This document shows positions 24,656 to 37,808 of a DNA stretch of 64,000 nt, one piece after another. The translations under genes and the position numbers were made by a program. The notes beneath the pieces are model-generated. The model saw only the letters and a program-made list of their open reading frames with translations. It did no database searches and had not been told where the DNA came from. Within the stretch, counting starts at the first letter, position 1. Every line of letters begins with the position of its first letter. The DNA comes from Luscinia megarhynchos (Eukaryota; Chordata; Aves; Passeriformes; Turdidae): contig CM067568.1 in assembly GCA_034336665.1 (NCBI GenBank), positions 42,636,770 through 42,700,769 of the forward strand, in the 5' to 3' direction.

Positions 24656-25251
24656 CGGGCAACAAGAAATGGAGTGCTGATCTGTATGCAATTGTTTTGT
24701 AAACGCCTGGAGAGATGCTGCAGATGATGAAAGATATCATGCAAGCCATGAGTCATGTTCTGAGTCTGTGAATATTAACAGGATAATCCTATTGAAACTA
24801 CTACAGGTCCATATTAGTCAATTAATTCAAATATAATTGAAAAAAGCAAAATACTATTAGTCAAACAGCCACTGAAATATTGTCACCTTCAAAACAGAAA
24901 CTGGTAGAACAACACACAGCTTTAGTAACTTTGAAAAACTGGCCATGGGAAAGATGATTTCCAAATTAATTTATTCATTTCAGCTTTGTCAATTATTGCA
25001 GTCCTTCTGCTTCCTTAATATCTTTTTCCAGTTTTCCTGATTTATTATTTTATTTTTTTAACATCTTTATCATAAGATAAAAATTTATTTTAACTATTTA
25101 TTGGGGGAACTACCCTTAATAGCCTGATAATTAGATGACAAGTAGTATAAAATGCTATAAAGGGAATAAAAACTTAAAAAAAATATGGAAGAAGGGCTAA
25201 ACACAGCCAAATAGAACTCCTGCAGTAGGAAGTCTCCAACTCTGTTTTATT

Positions 25252-25284
25252 GTTTCTTTTTTCCTTTTTTCTTTTTTTTTTTTT
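25252..25284. repeat. T-rich polypyrimidine tract
   Basis: A T/C-only run with only two isolated C interruptions, followed by gacag. It resembles a splice-acceptor tract but no coding frame follows. Confidence 0.8.
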
Positions 25285-27343
25285 GACAGAATATATACAC
25301 ACTGTATTAATCACTTTTTCCCTTCTGTACTCTGTATTATACAGGCCACATTTAAATAAAAAAAAATCTGAAATCTTCAGTGGCAACTAATAAAATCTAC
25401 TTAAGTAAGTATCTGCTGTTGTATAATGTCGGTAACCTATAACTGGTATCACTAGACCTTTATTTTCTGTTTGAAAATGAGTAACAGTACATATATTTCC
25501 TCCCATTCATTTGGGCAGCTATTTTATCAGATTAAAAAATTCTCGGCTATGTTCTGTCATTTACTTTCTGTGACATCTTATGACATTAGTTTGGGGTTTT
25601 TTTCCTGCTTTAGAACTAATGGCTAAGTATAGTTCTGATTACAGGAGACTATATGATGTCCAGTGAAAATCTGTCAGACAATAGGCTGCCCTAAGTGCTT
25701 TCTGAAGATATGCTTGAACTTTCCCATCGTTTTTTCAAAATCAGTTTTGACCCTGTTCACTGGAGAACAACAGGATGGCAACTGAGAAGGAAATATCTAA
25801 ATCTAATCTTTCTGGTTTTCTTAATCTGTGCTGACATAGTTCTACAGGAAGCAGAGTAAACCCATTGCTAGAGTTTTGGACAGCACACAATAGAAACAGA
25901 ATTATAAGGAAAAACATCACAAGCTTTTACTAAAAACTGTATCATAGCCAGTGACATCTTAAGCAAATATTAAAGATGATTTCACTTGCTTTTTAAGACC
26001 AGAAAACATCATCTTGCCTGACACATCTTTTTCCAGAGGAAAAAACATCATATGATAGCAAAATTAATATGTAAATACCACTTGCTAAGGACATCTGCAT
26101 TTTTTCTCATTAAAGAATGAAAAAATCAGGAATTTAATTGGCATTTTTACAGTTTTCGTTACTGAGCTACTTTGAGTTTTTTTAAATGTTGCTGAATGAT
26201 TTACAATGTATGAAATCCAATCTTTGCTAGCTAATCTTCATGGGATATATAATTCATTTTGTGTTTTGAGGTTCTTTTTTGTATGTTTGATTAATCACTT
26301 CTAAAGGGACCATTTCTTTGTTTTAATTAAAAGTTATTTTCATCAATATTCATAGAAGAAATACTAGAATCCATTTTCTTCATAATTAAAATAGCTACAA
26401 CTAGTTCTCAAGAATGTCTGTATTAATTAAATGGAAAAACTTAGTAAGCATAACAGCAGTACCTTCTATTTTGAATCATGCAAATCAAATATTTTGAGAA
26501 ATATCAGTCTTCTAAGGTGTTTATTAGAACAACTATACAGCAAAGACTTGAAACATCAGTGAAATTAGAGAAAACCACAAAATATTACTTGCTTGAAAAA
26601 GAAATTCTCACAAAATAGCAACATAAGAATATAAATCAATCCAAAAACTTAAAAACACCCTCTCCAGCTGTTTTCAGAATATTTTTTAAGTACATACTGC
26701 ATTTGAAAATGTCACAATAATGCTTAAGAATATTCCTCTTGTGGAAAAAGTTTAATTCCTTCACTACACATCTACTGAAGTTAGGGATAGTTTATTGAGT
26801 AACTGTTGTGAGCATGTCTTACTGATGTCAATGCAGCAGTGAGAAAAGATTAGAGGGACAAAGTGGTTCTAACCCCCTCTTAAGCAACTAAGTCCATATT
26901 TAGACTGGAAGAAATGCTTGAAATCTCCCACTCAATTACCAAATTACTTTATGAGGTTCCTTCCCAGGAGCTTGCATTTCTAATCACTGCTATTTTTAAG
27001 TTACCTACGTCTTGATAAGCCTAAGCAATTTAGCACCAGAATTATCAGGCATTTTGGAAAAGACTATTTCAATGAAGATATATTTAGGTTTACTGAGTAC
27101 TTCCAGGAAGCTTAACTCTGAAGACATGCATGACAGGTTTTCTCTGACTGACTCAAAAAACCCCAAGCAGAAACAATTTTTTTCTTACCAGTAGTCAAGC
27201 ATACAGAACATTGGACAAGATACAAGAATACAACGTACAAGACACATGAACTCAAAAATAGCATTTTCTATTGAATTTATCTCTCAGAACTGTGAGCAGA
27301 TATAATCCTCTGATTAATATCTGTCCTGTTTCCCTTCAAGAAT

Positions 27344-27371
27344 AATAATAATAATAATTATTATTATTATT
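27344..27371. repeat. AAT/ATT perfect palindrome
   Basis: An AAT run switches to an ATT run, giving two 14-bp arms with no spacer, centred between 27357 and 27358. It could extrude as a cruciform. Confidence 0.92.
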
Positions 27372-28695
27372 CACTGAATAACAGAAAGATAGAAAAAAGA
27401 TTTGTTGGTTTGGGAGCTTGATCAGTCAGTGGAGCCCTGGTTTCAAACTCCTGCTTCACCTCCAAAGAATCTGGCTTAATCTGTTGAGAAGCAACCTCAG
27501 TTAATGTTGGTAATTGATCCAGGGTGCAACGAGTTATAGTTCTGACAAGCAAAGTTGATCTAATTTCCTCTCAGCTTTGCAATTTCCTCTTTTTTCCTAT
27601 CCTATTTTCTCTTGGTTGTCACAATGACAAGGCAATTCCATGGGATATTAAAGTCTGGAAATGCAATTGAGTCAAATGGCTCCAATGTGAAACTAATGTA
27701 GCCTTTTGGTGCCATGGGATGTGGAAGGAAGTTGTCTTCTTCTAGGCAATCCTCTTTCCTAGCTGTTTAAGACCAGTTAACTCATTTTCAAAATTTTGTT
27801 TTTTCTTTCAATGGGAGGGCATGAGTTAACTCAATTTTATCACAGTTTTTGTATCATTATAATATTCTCATACAAAAACATTGTGAGACTAAAGGACTTT
27901 GAGCACACAAAGAATTTAGCAATATATGTTCACATGTGGTAACAACTGCAATACATTCAGCTGACAATTTCAAACAATTCATTGGGTGATGACTGGAATC
28001 TACCTTCCATGCACACTGAATTCATTGTTCTCAGGAAGAAATTATACTGTAAGGAAGTTCATTTTAGAGGGAATTGCATGTGGCATACAGCAATGGTACA
28101 AATCCTTTGAGAATGTCCCTATTGCTTCAGTATACACACATTGCTCTATATCATGTGGGATAGCTCCCCACAGTAAAGCTCATGCAGCACAATAATGATT
28201 TTTGCTTATGAGTACATTTTGATGACCAGAGAGATAAATTCAATAGAATCAGTTGTTCAGATTGTGGTTGGCTCCTGAAACAGTTATTAAAGCTTGCCTG
28301 CTCTGAATTTCACTCCAGTGTTTCCCCTCCTTTTCACTAAAAGTTAATTTGGTCCAACAAACAATTCCTCTTGCCATTTATTCAAGTCAGACTCTAAAAT
28401 TCACACCACAGTTACCAATGCTATGGCTCATAGTCTGACTCCATAAGATGCTTATTGATGTTTTTCACATGTCCTGAGGTGGTTTTAGTGGGATGGGAAA
28501 ATCCCTGACTGAGAATGCTTCACTTTCTGGAAGAATGGAGAAACATACACAGCAAGACATGACTTATTTATACATGGAAGAAAGATATCTTAGACCAAGA
28601 CTGGCCTCTTGCTTTACATAACCTATACTGTCTTTGATTTAAACTGTGGTAAAAATGTAGAGGAACTGCCATTCTTATATTAGTTATTAGAGATT

Positions 28696-28800
28696 AAAAC
28701 AAAACAAAACAAAACAATAAAAACTAAAACAAACAAAAGAAACAAAAAAACAAACTACCAAGAAAACAAGCCCCCAAAACAAATGAAGCAAACCCAAACC
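28696..28800. repeat. AAAAC-type A/C-rich low-complexity tract
   Basis: Four AAAAC units (28696-28715) lead into about 85 bases that are almost entirely A and C on the plus strand. It looks like a degenerate pentanucleotide array. Confidence 0.8.
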
Positions 28801-29576
28801 AAATCAAATCCCCTCAAGAATTAAAAAAGAACACAAACCAACTTGTATGAAATATGTCATCACTAATACAACACATGCCTGAAACTGATTTTCTGTATTG
28901 GTGAAACAGATAATAAAATGAAATTAAAATTTATTTCATTTACTTCCATTTTATAATCTTGTTTTGAAAATGCTTTGTATATCAGAGGTCTATAATCCTC
29001 CCCAAACAGAAAATATAAACCTGACTTTTAATGTAGTCCTCAGTTATTTAAAATAGGAACTCTATTTAAAATTAAAATTATAGGCATAATATTTTATGGG
29101 ATTCAGCCAACTCCATATAGCCAAAGTACCATGGGACTCAGAGTGACTAGTTAGTAAATTAATAAACCTTCATAAAATGAGAACTGCAGAGAAAATTGTG
29201 CAAATTGGTACACAGATAACTGTTGCGCTGAATAACTATCAATGAAAGCAGAAAACTCCAGCAATGACATATTCAACTTATGCTAATTTACATATGGAAA
29301 TTTCCCTAGGTAACAGTCTCTTCAGCTGCAAATTTTTTATGATAACAGCATGTCAAACAGGTCTTATATCTGTAAAGGTGGATTTTAAGCCTGTTAACTT
29401 TTGAACATAAAAAGAATTAAAAGTACCCTACTGCCATCTTTCTCTAGTTTTCTCCTTCTTTCTTTCCAAATTTGACATTCAAAAGTTGGAAATTAATTTT
29501 CTTCAAGATATTTTGAATTTACTTTAATATTTCCTCTGAATTTACAGTTTTAGCAGAAAAGCATATGGTAGCACCA

Positions 29577-30262
29577 GCAAACTGTGTGAGCCCTTTCAAC
29601 AGCTGGATCCCCTGACTCCAAGCTGGAAGTGTGTCCAGGAGGCCAAGAAGGCCAGTGACATCCTGGTTTCTATCAGAAATTATGTGGTCAGCAGCACCAG
29701 GGGAGTGATTGTCCCCCTGTACTCAGCACTGGGAGGTCACACCTTGAATAATATGTTCAGTTTGGGGGCTCTTAGAAGAAAGACATTGAGGTGCTGGAGT
29801 GTGTCCAGGAAGTGCAGTGAAGCTGGTGAAGGGTCTAGAGAACAAGCCTTGTGATTAACATCTGAGGGAGCTGGAGCTGTTTAGCTGGAAGAGAAGGAGT
29901 CTCAGAGGAGAACTTACAACTCTCTACAACTACCTGAAAGGAAGTTTTAATGGTTTGGGGGTCAGTTTCTTTTCCTAGGAAACAAGCAATAGGATGAGGG
30001 GAAAAGGTATCAAAGTTGCATTTGGGGACATTTTGATTTTATACTGGGAAAAATTTTGTCACTGTAAGGGTTGTCAAGCATTGGAAAAGGCTTCCCTGGA
30101 AAATGGTGGGGCCACCATCCCTGAAGGTGATGCTTCCCACAAAAAGACATGCAGATGTAGCATGTGGGGACATGTTTTAGTGGTGGATTTGGCAGTGTTG
30201 GGTTAATGGTTGCACTTGATGAATTTAAAGGTCGTTTCTGACCTAACTGATTCTATTATTCT
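29577..30262 (+). mobile_element. CR1 LINE 3' fragment, longest copy here (~690 bp)
   Basis: Sense-strand CR1 3' region, strongly diverged. Recognisable blocks in order are the 'agctggatcccctgac' area (29601), 'ggccaagaaggccagtgacatcctgg' (29641), the 'gacattgaggtgctggagtg' area (29783), 'gggagctggagctgtttagctgg' (29869), 'ctctacaactacctgaaagga' (29922), 'ccatccctgaaggtga' (30115), and the terminal 'gattctattattct' (30248-30262). No open frame of significance survives; short frames such as one from 29994 are incidental. Truncated at the 5' end as usual for CR1. Confidence 0.92.
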
Positions 30263-31865
30263 AATTCAAGATTTCATGGTGAGACAAAGAGAGAGATCTA
30301 TAAACTGATAGAAGGATTTATCATTCAAACGACAAATAAATCCCTCTCTTTTCATGAAGGGCATAAATGTTGGTCATCATGTTAAATTTCAGTGCATACT
30401 TCCTTTACAGAGAAAGTAACTGAAATGAATCACCATTTTGAGATTAAAAATAAATAATCTCAAAAATTACTGAAACTAATTCAATGAATTCTGTTCATCT
30501 TGCTTTTGAAACCTCACAGCAGAAGGAGGAATAGTCTTCTTTCTGTCACGTATAGTTGAAGGCTGAGCAGGAAAGACAAAAGATTTCCAGTCTGATGTTC
30601 TGACTGAACACTGGAGAATAGTTGGAAGTTTGAGCATAAACTGGGGGTTACATAATATGGGCTGTACTGAGCATAACAACTTCCTTTTCAGTTCTGTTGA
30701 TCTATGACTTTAAGCAAATTACCTTCAAATCTCAACCTCTCTGGAGAAATGAACTAAGTTATATCCCTCTGTTGAAGGACCTTAGGTTAAACGTAAGTAG
30801 TGTTATTACCATAACATTGAAGGCTGACCTGTGAAAGTGAAGGGAGAAAGTAGGCAGAATTTCTTGAATTTTCTTACTCTCTAAAACCCAGATGGCAGTC
30901 TAAAAACACTTGACTTCTGAACTACTGACTTCAAGTATTATTAGCAGCCCTTTGGCCTCCCATTAAACTGTAGCCTGAAGACTTCACATTGTTAAGTGAA
31001 AAATAAGTGCTTGGCTCTGAGCTGGATCAGCCATGATATAAATATGAAGAAAAAGAAGAGGGAAGGAGGAAAGAAAGTGAAAGCTGCTGTTGCAGAGGAG
31101 TAAGAAGGTGGCTGTTCCACAAGTCAAGACAAGGGCAGGAGCCAAGGATCACTGCAGGATAGGTGGGACTGCAGACAGCACAGCTAGAATGTAGCTTCAG
31201 AGCCCATCCAGGAAACCCTGTCAGTAATCTACAGCAGCAGAGGTAGGACTGGACTCAGGTTTACCTATGACACTGCCCAGACTACTGTGGGTGTCCAAGC
31301 CTGAGCTGACATGGGGATCCAGAAGGCAGAAGGTGCAGGGGCGAGGATCCTTTGAGGCTAGTCAAGGCTGGCAGGTTCTGGATGTCCTAAGGCCCCTGAA
31401 AACTGAGAGTAGAATTTCTATATGTGACTTGAAAGAAGGCATTTGTTTTTTGTACTAGTGCAGAAGTATTGGCTGAAAAGTGCAGAACTGCCTGCACCAG
31501 GAGATGGAAGTCCTGTGCAAGGACCTGGGTGTATCAGAGCACAGGGAAGTTTCTCCAGCTCCACTGCTCTCTGCCTAGTTGGAAGGAAAAAACTGCATTA
31601 ATTGGGAAGTTCTAACACATGTATGTTCCTCATGTGAATGAACATTATTGCAGGCTTTCATAATGGTTTCTATTTTACTGTCTCTTTAAACTTCATATAA
31701 GGTTTTCAGAAATTCTGTCCCTTATACTCTGAACCAGAAATATTTGCTACTCTTTAGGATCCTCCTAGAAAAATGCATCTAGTCACCTGAATTCAAATAA
31801 CTTGTGAAGTTTTTAGAAGCCATGGTAATTGTGCTTACTAATTTTAAATCATTAATAGTGATCTA

Positions 31866-31894
31866 TATTAATTATATTAATAATATAATTAATA
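31866..31894. repeat. AT-only inverted repeat, 13-bp arms, 3-base loop
   Basis: TATTAATTATATT at 31866-31878 pairs perfectly with its complement at 31882-31894 around aat. It sits in a longer ATTAAT-rich stretch (31850-31920). Confidence 0.9.
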
Positions 31895-32271
31895 ACATAA
31901 TTAATTTGATCCATATTAATCTGAGTTTCTTTATTCAAAATCCTTAAGTTGGTATTTTTCTAAAGTGAATAAGTTTCGTCTTGAGATGCAGGCCTCATTT
32001 TTGACAACTTTGAAACTTTGTGTTATTTTGGTCATTCTTTCTTTAAACTTTAATTGATTTTTTCTTTCGGTCCTGGCCCCAGACATTTACCCTTTTTAAG
32101 TCAGTAGTTCGTTGCTTCAAAGATCCAATTTATACTAATACCTGAGGCATCTTCAGCCATGAATGTCAGAACTGGTCTCAATAATCCAGACTATTTATAA
32201 ACCTGTTGGAAAAAGGATTTATATGCTCCCAGGCTTCTCCATTAAAACATGGATGGCAGATTTTAATCAGA

Positions 32272-32289
32272 AATATATATATATATATA
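32272..32289. repeat. (TA)n microsatellite
   Basis: About nine TA dinucleotides. The isoleucine/tyrosine run in the open frames across it is a by-product. Confidence 0.85.
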
Positions 32290-35200
32290 ATGTAATTGCA
32301 ATTCCCTCAAGTGATCTTTTGTATTTGCACAGTCTCACTACTAACATTACAATGGCTAAGGGTCTGCCTGTCACTATTTCCATTGTAAAAACCTGCACTA
32401 TTCCCATCAGGGCCAATAACCCAGTCATAAAAAAACCACATGGTGCTGAAACATAAATCATTACTAGGAGTAGATCCTGATTTAGGTAACTAGTTAAATT
32501 GAACTCACTTTAAAGAATGATTGGGCAAACAGTATGGATGGAGAAAGCAAGAGAAAGGGCTAATCCAAAGCACAGTATGTTGTCTTCATCTGTTGAAAGT
32601 CACACACCTAGTCTCTTCCCAGATATTTGCAATGCCCTTTACTTTTTCTTGACTTCAAATTTGCTCCTAGCCTCCTTGTAGAAAGGGAGTTGGGATACTG
32701 AAATCTGTGGGGATTGTGAAAGAATCCATGTATTTCCGTTTGTAGAAGACCCTCATCAAGGTCTTAAGTACTGATGACTGAAAGTGATTGGAAATGAGAA
32801 AAAAAAGGTGGTTTATTAGAAGAAATGTACAATGTAAAAATAAATTTGAAAGGACCATGAAAATGTTGTTGAGACATTGCAAGGGGATATATCTCAACTG
32901 ATTGTTCAAAAAAGTTACTCTTAGCAAGAAATAGAAGTGTCTTGACAGTCTCATGTGCCTTGTATCTTTACTATTTAAATCATCAAGACTGAGATTTTAT
33001 CTGATAGTTTAAAAATTGTCTTGAAAAACCATTCACTGATTAGATTAAAAACAATAAGAAAACCAAAAACTTTGCCCATATCACTGAAAGCTGCTCGACT
33101 AATTATTCTTTTAAAGTTTTCGTGAATATTTTTGAACATTGCTCAACAGATGAAATTGCTGCTGCTTTTCTAGGGAGACTACTTAAAATCCCTTAAACTT
33201 CAACCTTTTGAAATGGTGTCTAACACTGAGCCTACAATTTATTTGCCTTATGTATTGAACTGTTCTTGTTTGTGTTTTCCCTTTGCACTGCCCAGATCAG
33301 AACACACCATTCCCACATCTTCCTACTGTCCATTTTTCTAAGAAATATAATTTATTATAGCCCTGCCTAAGACGTGCACATCTTGAAAGCATATGCTTTT
33401 GTTGAGCAACCCACAGATGGATTGTATCTCAGCAGCATATAAAATTATATAGAATTTGCTCTATCTATGTCAAAGAGTTTGAGGGATGAGGTAGAAAAAA
33501 GGAGTTCCATGGAAAGCATTCTATGTGTCTCACTAATTAATTTTAGGGAATTAAAGTGCTATAGTTGCATTTGTTTAAATTGTTCTTAGAACTGTTTTTA
33601 TAGTCAATGATAACTCCTACCTCACCACCTGCAAGCACACACAGTCCCAACAATTAAGGATTTTATTCCTTTTACTGGTTTTGTCCACAGCATAAAAGCT
33701 TTGAATAAAACTAATACCAAGAAAATAAGTAATCTCCTTTCTCTAGGCAGCTGCACTTTCTGGGCCACTGGAAACTTTCAACAGTATATATAGAATAGGA
33801 GAATTTATGCTAAGTGTCCCCTGTTCTGGCAATCTTAACCCTTTAATTAATTTGGCTTATATTAGTTTGTAAAGGTAGCTTTGAGAGAACAATACACATT
33901 TAATTAGCAATCAGTTGGTGATTCCTATGCTTGCTTTGCCTGCTTTCCTTTACACTGTGGCCTCAGCCTTCAAATATTCAACATTACAAATTGATTTCAC
34001 ACTGTCATGTCACTCAGACAGTGCAAAAAGATGTAAAGATCAAATTAAATCACTTGCACTGAATACCCTGACTTTTTCTAGGTATAAGTTTCAGTTTCCT
34101 AATGTTGCCTCAAAGTAGCTTGTGGTGTGTTAATATGATATATTCCAGCTATTAAGTTTTAACATGCATAGCAGGGTTTTTATGGGTGTGGGTTTTTGCA
34201 TAAAATATGAGGCACTTTAAGGCACCTGCTTTGGCATTTCAAGAAATATTCCCTGAAAAGCAATGAAATACACCCAGGATAAGCTACTAAAAAAATATGT
34301 AAGTGCCTATGCTGACCCTCTGTCTGCTAAATCAGAGATTGCCCAGTGTACCAGACTTGCCTGAGAAATACTAGTGATTATCCTTTCACTGGGATATTTC
34401 AATGTAAAATAAAATGCTTAGCAGTCTTATCCATATGTGGAAATGAAAAATTATACACATCAGTCTAAACATACTCTCCTTAGTTTCTGTTCCAAAGACT
34501 TTAAACAACCATTTTAAAAATTACAGTCAAAGTACTAAATTCTTTAGCTGCTTTGCAAAGTGATTTAAAGTTTGACATTCCAGCCATTCATATTGTCTAT
34601 ATGGAATTTCAATTATAAAAATAAATTTTTACTGAGTGAAGATAGGAGAACCACAGAAACTCCCCTCTTGATTCTTATTCCACTTGCCCACACCTTTGAT
34701 TTCTGGCATCATCTGACTGATAATCCTTGTCCAGCTGAAAGACCATAGAATGAAAATTTGTGTGTATTACAAGTAGTTACAGATGAATGTCATACCTTCA
34801 GTTTATACTAAAAATCTGGATGTTTATCTTTGGAATTCAAGACAACCCAGAGTTTATCAAATTAGGGCTAGGAAACACAAAAATGAGTGTGTAAATAAGA
34901 ACATTATTAATAGCTTTTGCACTGTGTCAGTATTCAGATAGTACAGACTAAACCCCCACATTCTCCCTTGCAATGAGCTGAGTCAATTAAAAAGAATCTC
35001 AGATTGATGATTCCCAGATTTGAAAGCCAGAAAGCAGTAGCATTTAAGGCCACTGTTTAGTCTGTCCTTCTGCATAAAGCATGGCCTGAGATTGTCCAGT
35101 ATTTTTTTCCCACTTGTTACAAATACTGACTTGATTAGAAATATCCCAACTTGACTTTAATAATTTTGAGATTAATAGCTCCAGTAAAATATTTTGTATG

Positions 35201-35389
35201 TTCATATATTTGATATTTAACATTTTTTCAAAATATAAAGAGATTCAATTTCCAGCTTTTCTGATCTTCAATGCTCTTGTCACCTCAGCTGATGTACAGC
35301 TATCAAATTTCAGTTCTAGGTGTCTATATTTATACAGACATAGAATTTTTTTATGAAGGACAGAACAAGTCATCAATTGACATTTTATT

Positions 35390-35452
35390 ATAGAATCATA
35401 AAATACTTCGGGTTGAGAGGACCTTTAATTGTCATCTAGTTCAACCCCTTTT
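35390..35452 (-). mobile_element. CR1 LINE 3' tail, ~63 bp
   Basis: A minus-strand CR1 end: 'atagaatcataaaatac' (the reverse of the terminal attctatgatt units), then a 'gggttgagaggacctt' block and 'catctagttcaacccc'. Extreme 5' truncation is common for CR1. Confidence 0.85.
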
Positions 35453-37424
35453 TGACAAGCTGAAAAAAAACCAAAAGGTATTTGTTATAATGAATATTTT
35501 TTTCTTGTTTTTGGGGACTTTCTATGACCTTCTTTAGATGTCAATATTCTTCCCAAGATGCTGATATTTGAGCTAGATGCAGCAGTTTAGGGGTTTTTGT
35601 ACATAATACCAAAGATTATCATCATAAGAACTGTCTGCTCTCAAGCATTTATGCATCAAGGATCAAACAGGCTTTTAAAGTCTGTATTCAACTTTCACTC
35701 TACAGAATTTTTTTATTTTATTTCTTTATTTCTCTAGTGTTATAAATCCAAAGACGATATCCCAATATATTTTAATGAAAAGTTAGACATCCAGTCTAAA
35801 GAAAATGTGTCTTCTTTACCATTCATTTTTTTTAAAGTTATCCTCTCCAATATTGCAAATAATTAAATTTCAGACTATACTCAAAGGCATATTACATCTA
35901 TATGAACATATGTATTAGCAAAGAAAACAAAAGAATTTATATATTAGACCATTTCTGGAGGAAGAAGCAGAATAGACATCAGTTTATCTTTTGCCAGTAT
36001 GCTGGCACTTGAGTTCATTGTAATTCTGTATCTGACCTGGGTAATGACAAAGACCTTCATGAACTTATCCACAGCTTGCAAATCTCTAACTGTTTTCAGT
36101 CAAAAAGCAGAAGACATCATAGGACAGAGGACACAGAAAATTGCACCGAGTTCCAAATAAAGAGTGAATTTTTAGTCCCTATTTGAGTTTTAATGGTGAC
36201 AGAGGCATCTGGAGGAATCCATATTTTTATTTTGTTTTCTCTGTGTTCCCTATAATGTTCTGAATTTGTTCTTCAGCATCACTTTTCTCTTGCACCTTCC
36301 CAACACATACATCATTGATAGGTGCTTGCATTCTTAAGTGGCATCATAGAGTCTTTGCAAATGGAAGATCCAGAAAAATATTGACAAGCTCAGAGAAGTT
36401 TCTGTCTTCATTTCTCCTCTTCCCCTCCCTTTGCTCGTAAGGACTAAAAGGTCAAGTTCTGATATGGTTTCACAAATGTGACATTTCTTGGGGGTCATAA
36501 AGAAATTTTCAATCCTACAACAGGTGTTTCACTGACTCCACTCTTCCATTTCAGACTCTTCTTTCCTTCTTCCAAAAAGCTTTCTACATGCTGCTTTGCT
36601 TAATTATTTAATAATACGCAAATGAGTTGCAAATTATTTTATACACTCACTGCTTTTCCATCTGTGTTTCCAGTTTAAGAGGGTAAGAATGGCAGGGGAA
36701 GACAATTAAAACTAACAGGCTATGCCTATGTTACTAAATTAAAGAAGGTCAGGAACCGTTCTTACCCCAAAATAAACTGGTCATGCTGGATTTTTGTCCA
36801 AACTTCTTCTGACTAACCTTCTCTTGGACACTTTTTTCTTAGAGGAAACAAGACAAAGAGGCAAGTAACAGCCTCCATTTGACACTGGAGGGTAACCCTA
36901 CCCACATCATAAATAATTCCACCCACCATCTCATCTTGGCTTGCACCAAGTAACCTGTGACCTAAAGTCAGTAAGGGTCCCCAGAAGCAAAGAACAATGT
37001 CATTTCCCACAGATTTCAGCAGGAACCATACTCAGTTAAACTGAATGTGATGAACTTTTTGCAGTGTTAAAGAACAATGTTTATTGCAGTCTGACCTGCT
37101 CTTTCACTCACAGTCTGAAATATATTAGGCAGAGCCAAAATCAGAAAGACACATGTTTACGTTACATTATTAAGGTTGCTTTCCTAATTTCTGGGCAATT
37201 CTGAAGGGTATGCAAACAGAAAATGAAAGACATTTAGATACAGAAAAATAGATGGAATATTGTCTGCTTAGCTGTTCTTGAAATGCCTGTTTTTTCTGAA
37301 CCTTTTAACATCTAAATGTTTTTATAAATTTATCCTCCAGTCACATTTGATATATGAAAAATCATTAAATTCCTCCCTTTGTTGAAAGAGTCATTATTTG
37401 ATTGTCTTATGAACATCCTGTAAC

Positions 37425-37808
37425 ATGATCAAGCACCTACCCTATCTCACTTTGTTTCCAATAGGAGCTGATCACAGCATTTGGAGAAAAGATTTGGACA
37501 AGGCTGGACGACATAGACTTGTAATTACCCAGTTTTTAGCAGTATTGCCTCTGGAAACTTTGGTATTTTCCAGAATATATGGCACTGAAGGAGATGTTCA
37601 TCTTGATGTCCCCTCAAATTCCCTTTCTCTTTTTGTTCATGGTACCTTGAGATCACTCATGTTTGGAAATATATATCTCCCTTTTGGAAAGTTTCTAGTT
37701 TGTTGTTATGAATTTGATCATCCTGTGTTTGTTCTATCCCTTATTTGGAAAAGGTCCAAAGCAATTATTATGAAGCTGAGTTTTGAGGATTTCATTGGTT
37801 TGCTCTAA
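37425..37808 (+). other. Unrecognised 127-codon open frame, probably chance
   Basis: Starts at a genuine ATG (37425) and runs to a TAA at 37806. The predicted peptide is hydrophobic in its second half and has no domain, signal peptide or motif I can name. No polyadenylation signal, promoter or splice context stands out. In DNA this AT-rich, about one frame of this length is expected by chance across 64 kb, so I do not call it a gene. A conserved single-exon product or an exon remnant cannot be excluded. Confidence 0.15.

Larger units (their letters stand above)
18111..29576. other. Unique non-coding DNA, 11.5 kb
   Basis: No gene, RNA gene or clear transposon is recognisable. Embedded features listed separately are an 11-bp hairpin (21596-21626), poly(A) (23088-23115), an ATT/ATTACT array (24584-24655), a T-rich tract (25252-25284), an AAT/ATT palindrome (27344-27371) and an AAAAC-rich stretch (28696-28800). 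Open frames are under 115 codons and unrecognised. Confidence 0.55.
30263..35389. other. Unique non-coding DNA, 5.1 kb
   Basis: No gene is recognisable. About 31020-31560 is richer in G and purine than its surroundings, with short unrecognised open frames. An AT hairpin lies at 31866-31894 and a (TA)n run at 32272-32289. The rest is AT-rich with nothing I can name. Confidence 0.55.

Noticed and set aside
25252..25290. Polypyrimidine tract followed by gacag, resembling a splice acceptor
   Set aside because: No plausible exon, donor or protein similarity follows; T-rich tracts ending in ag are common in AT-rich DNA.
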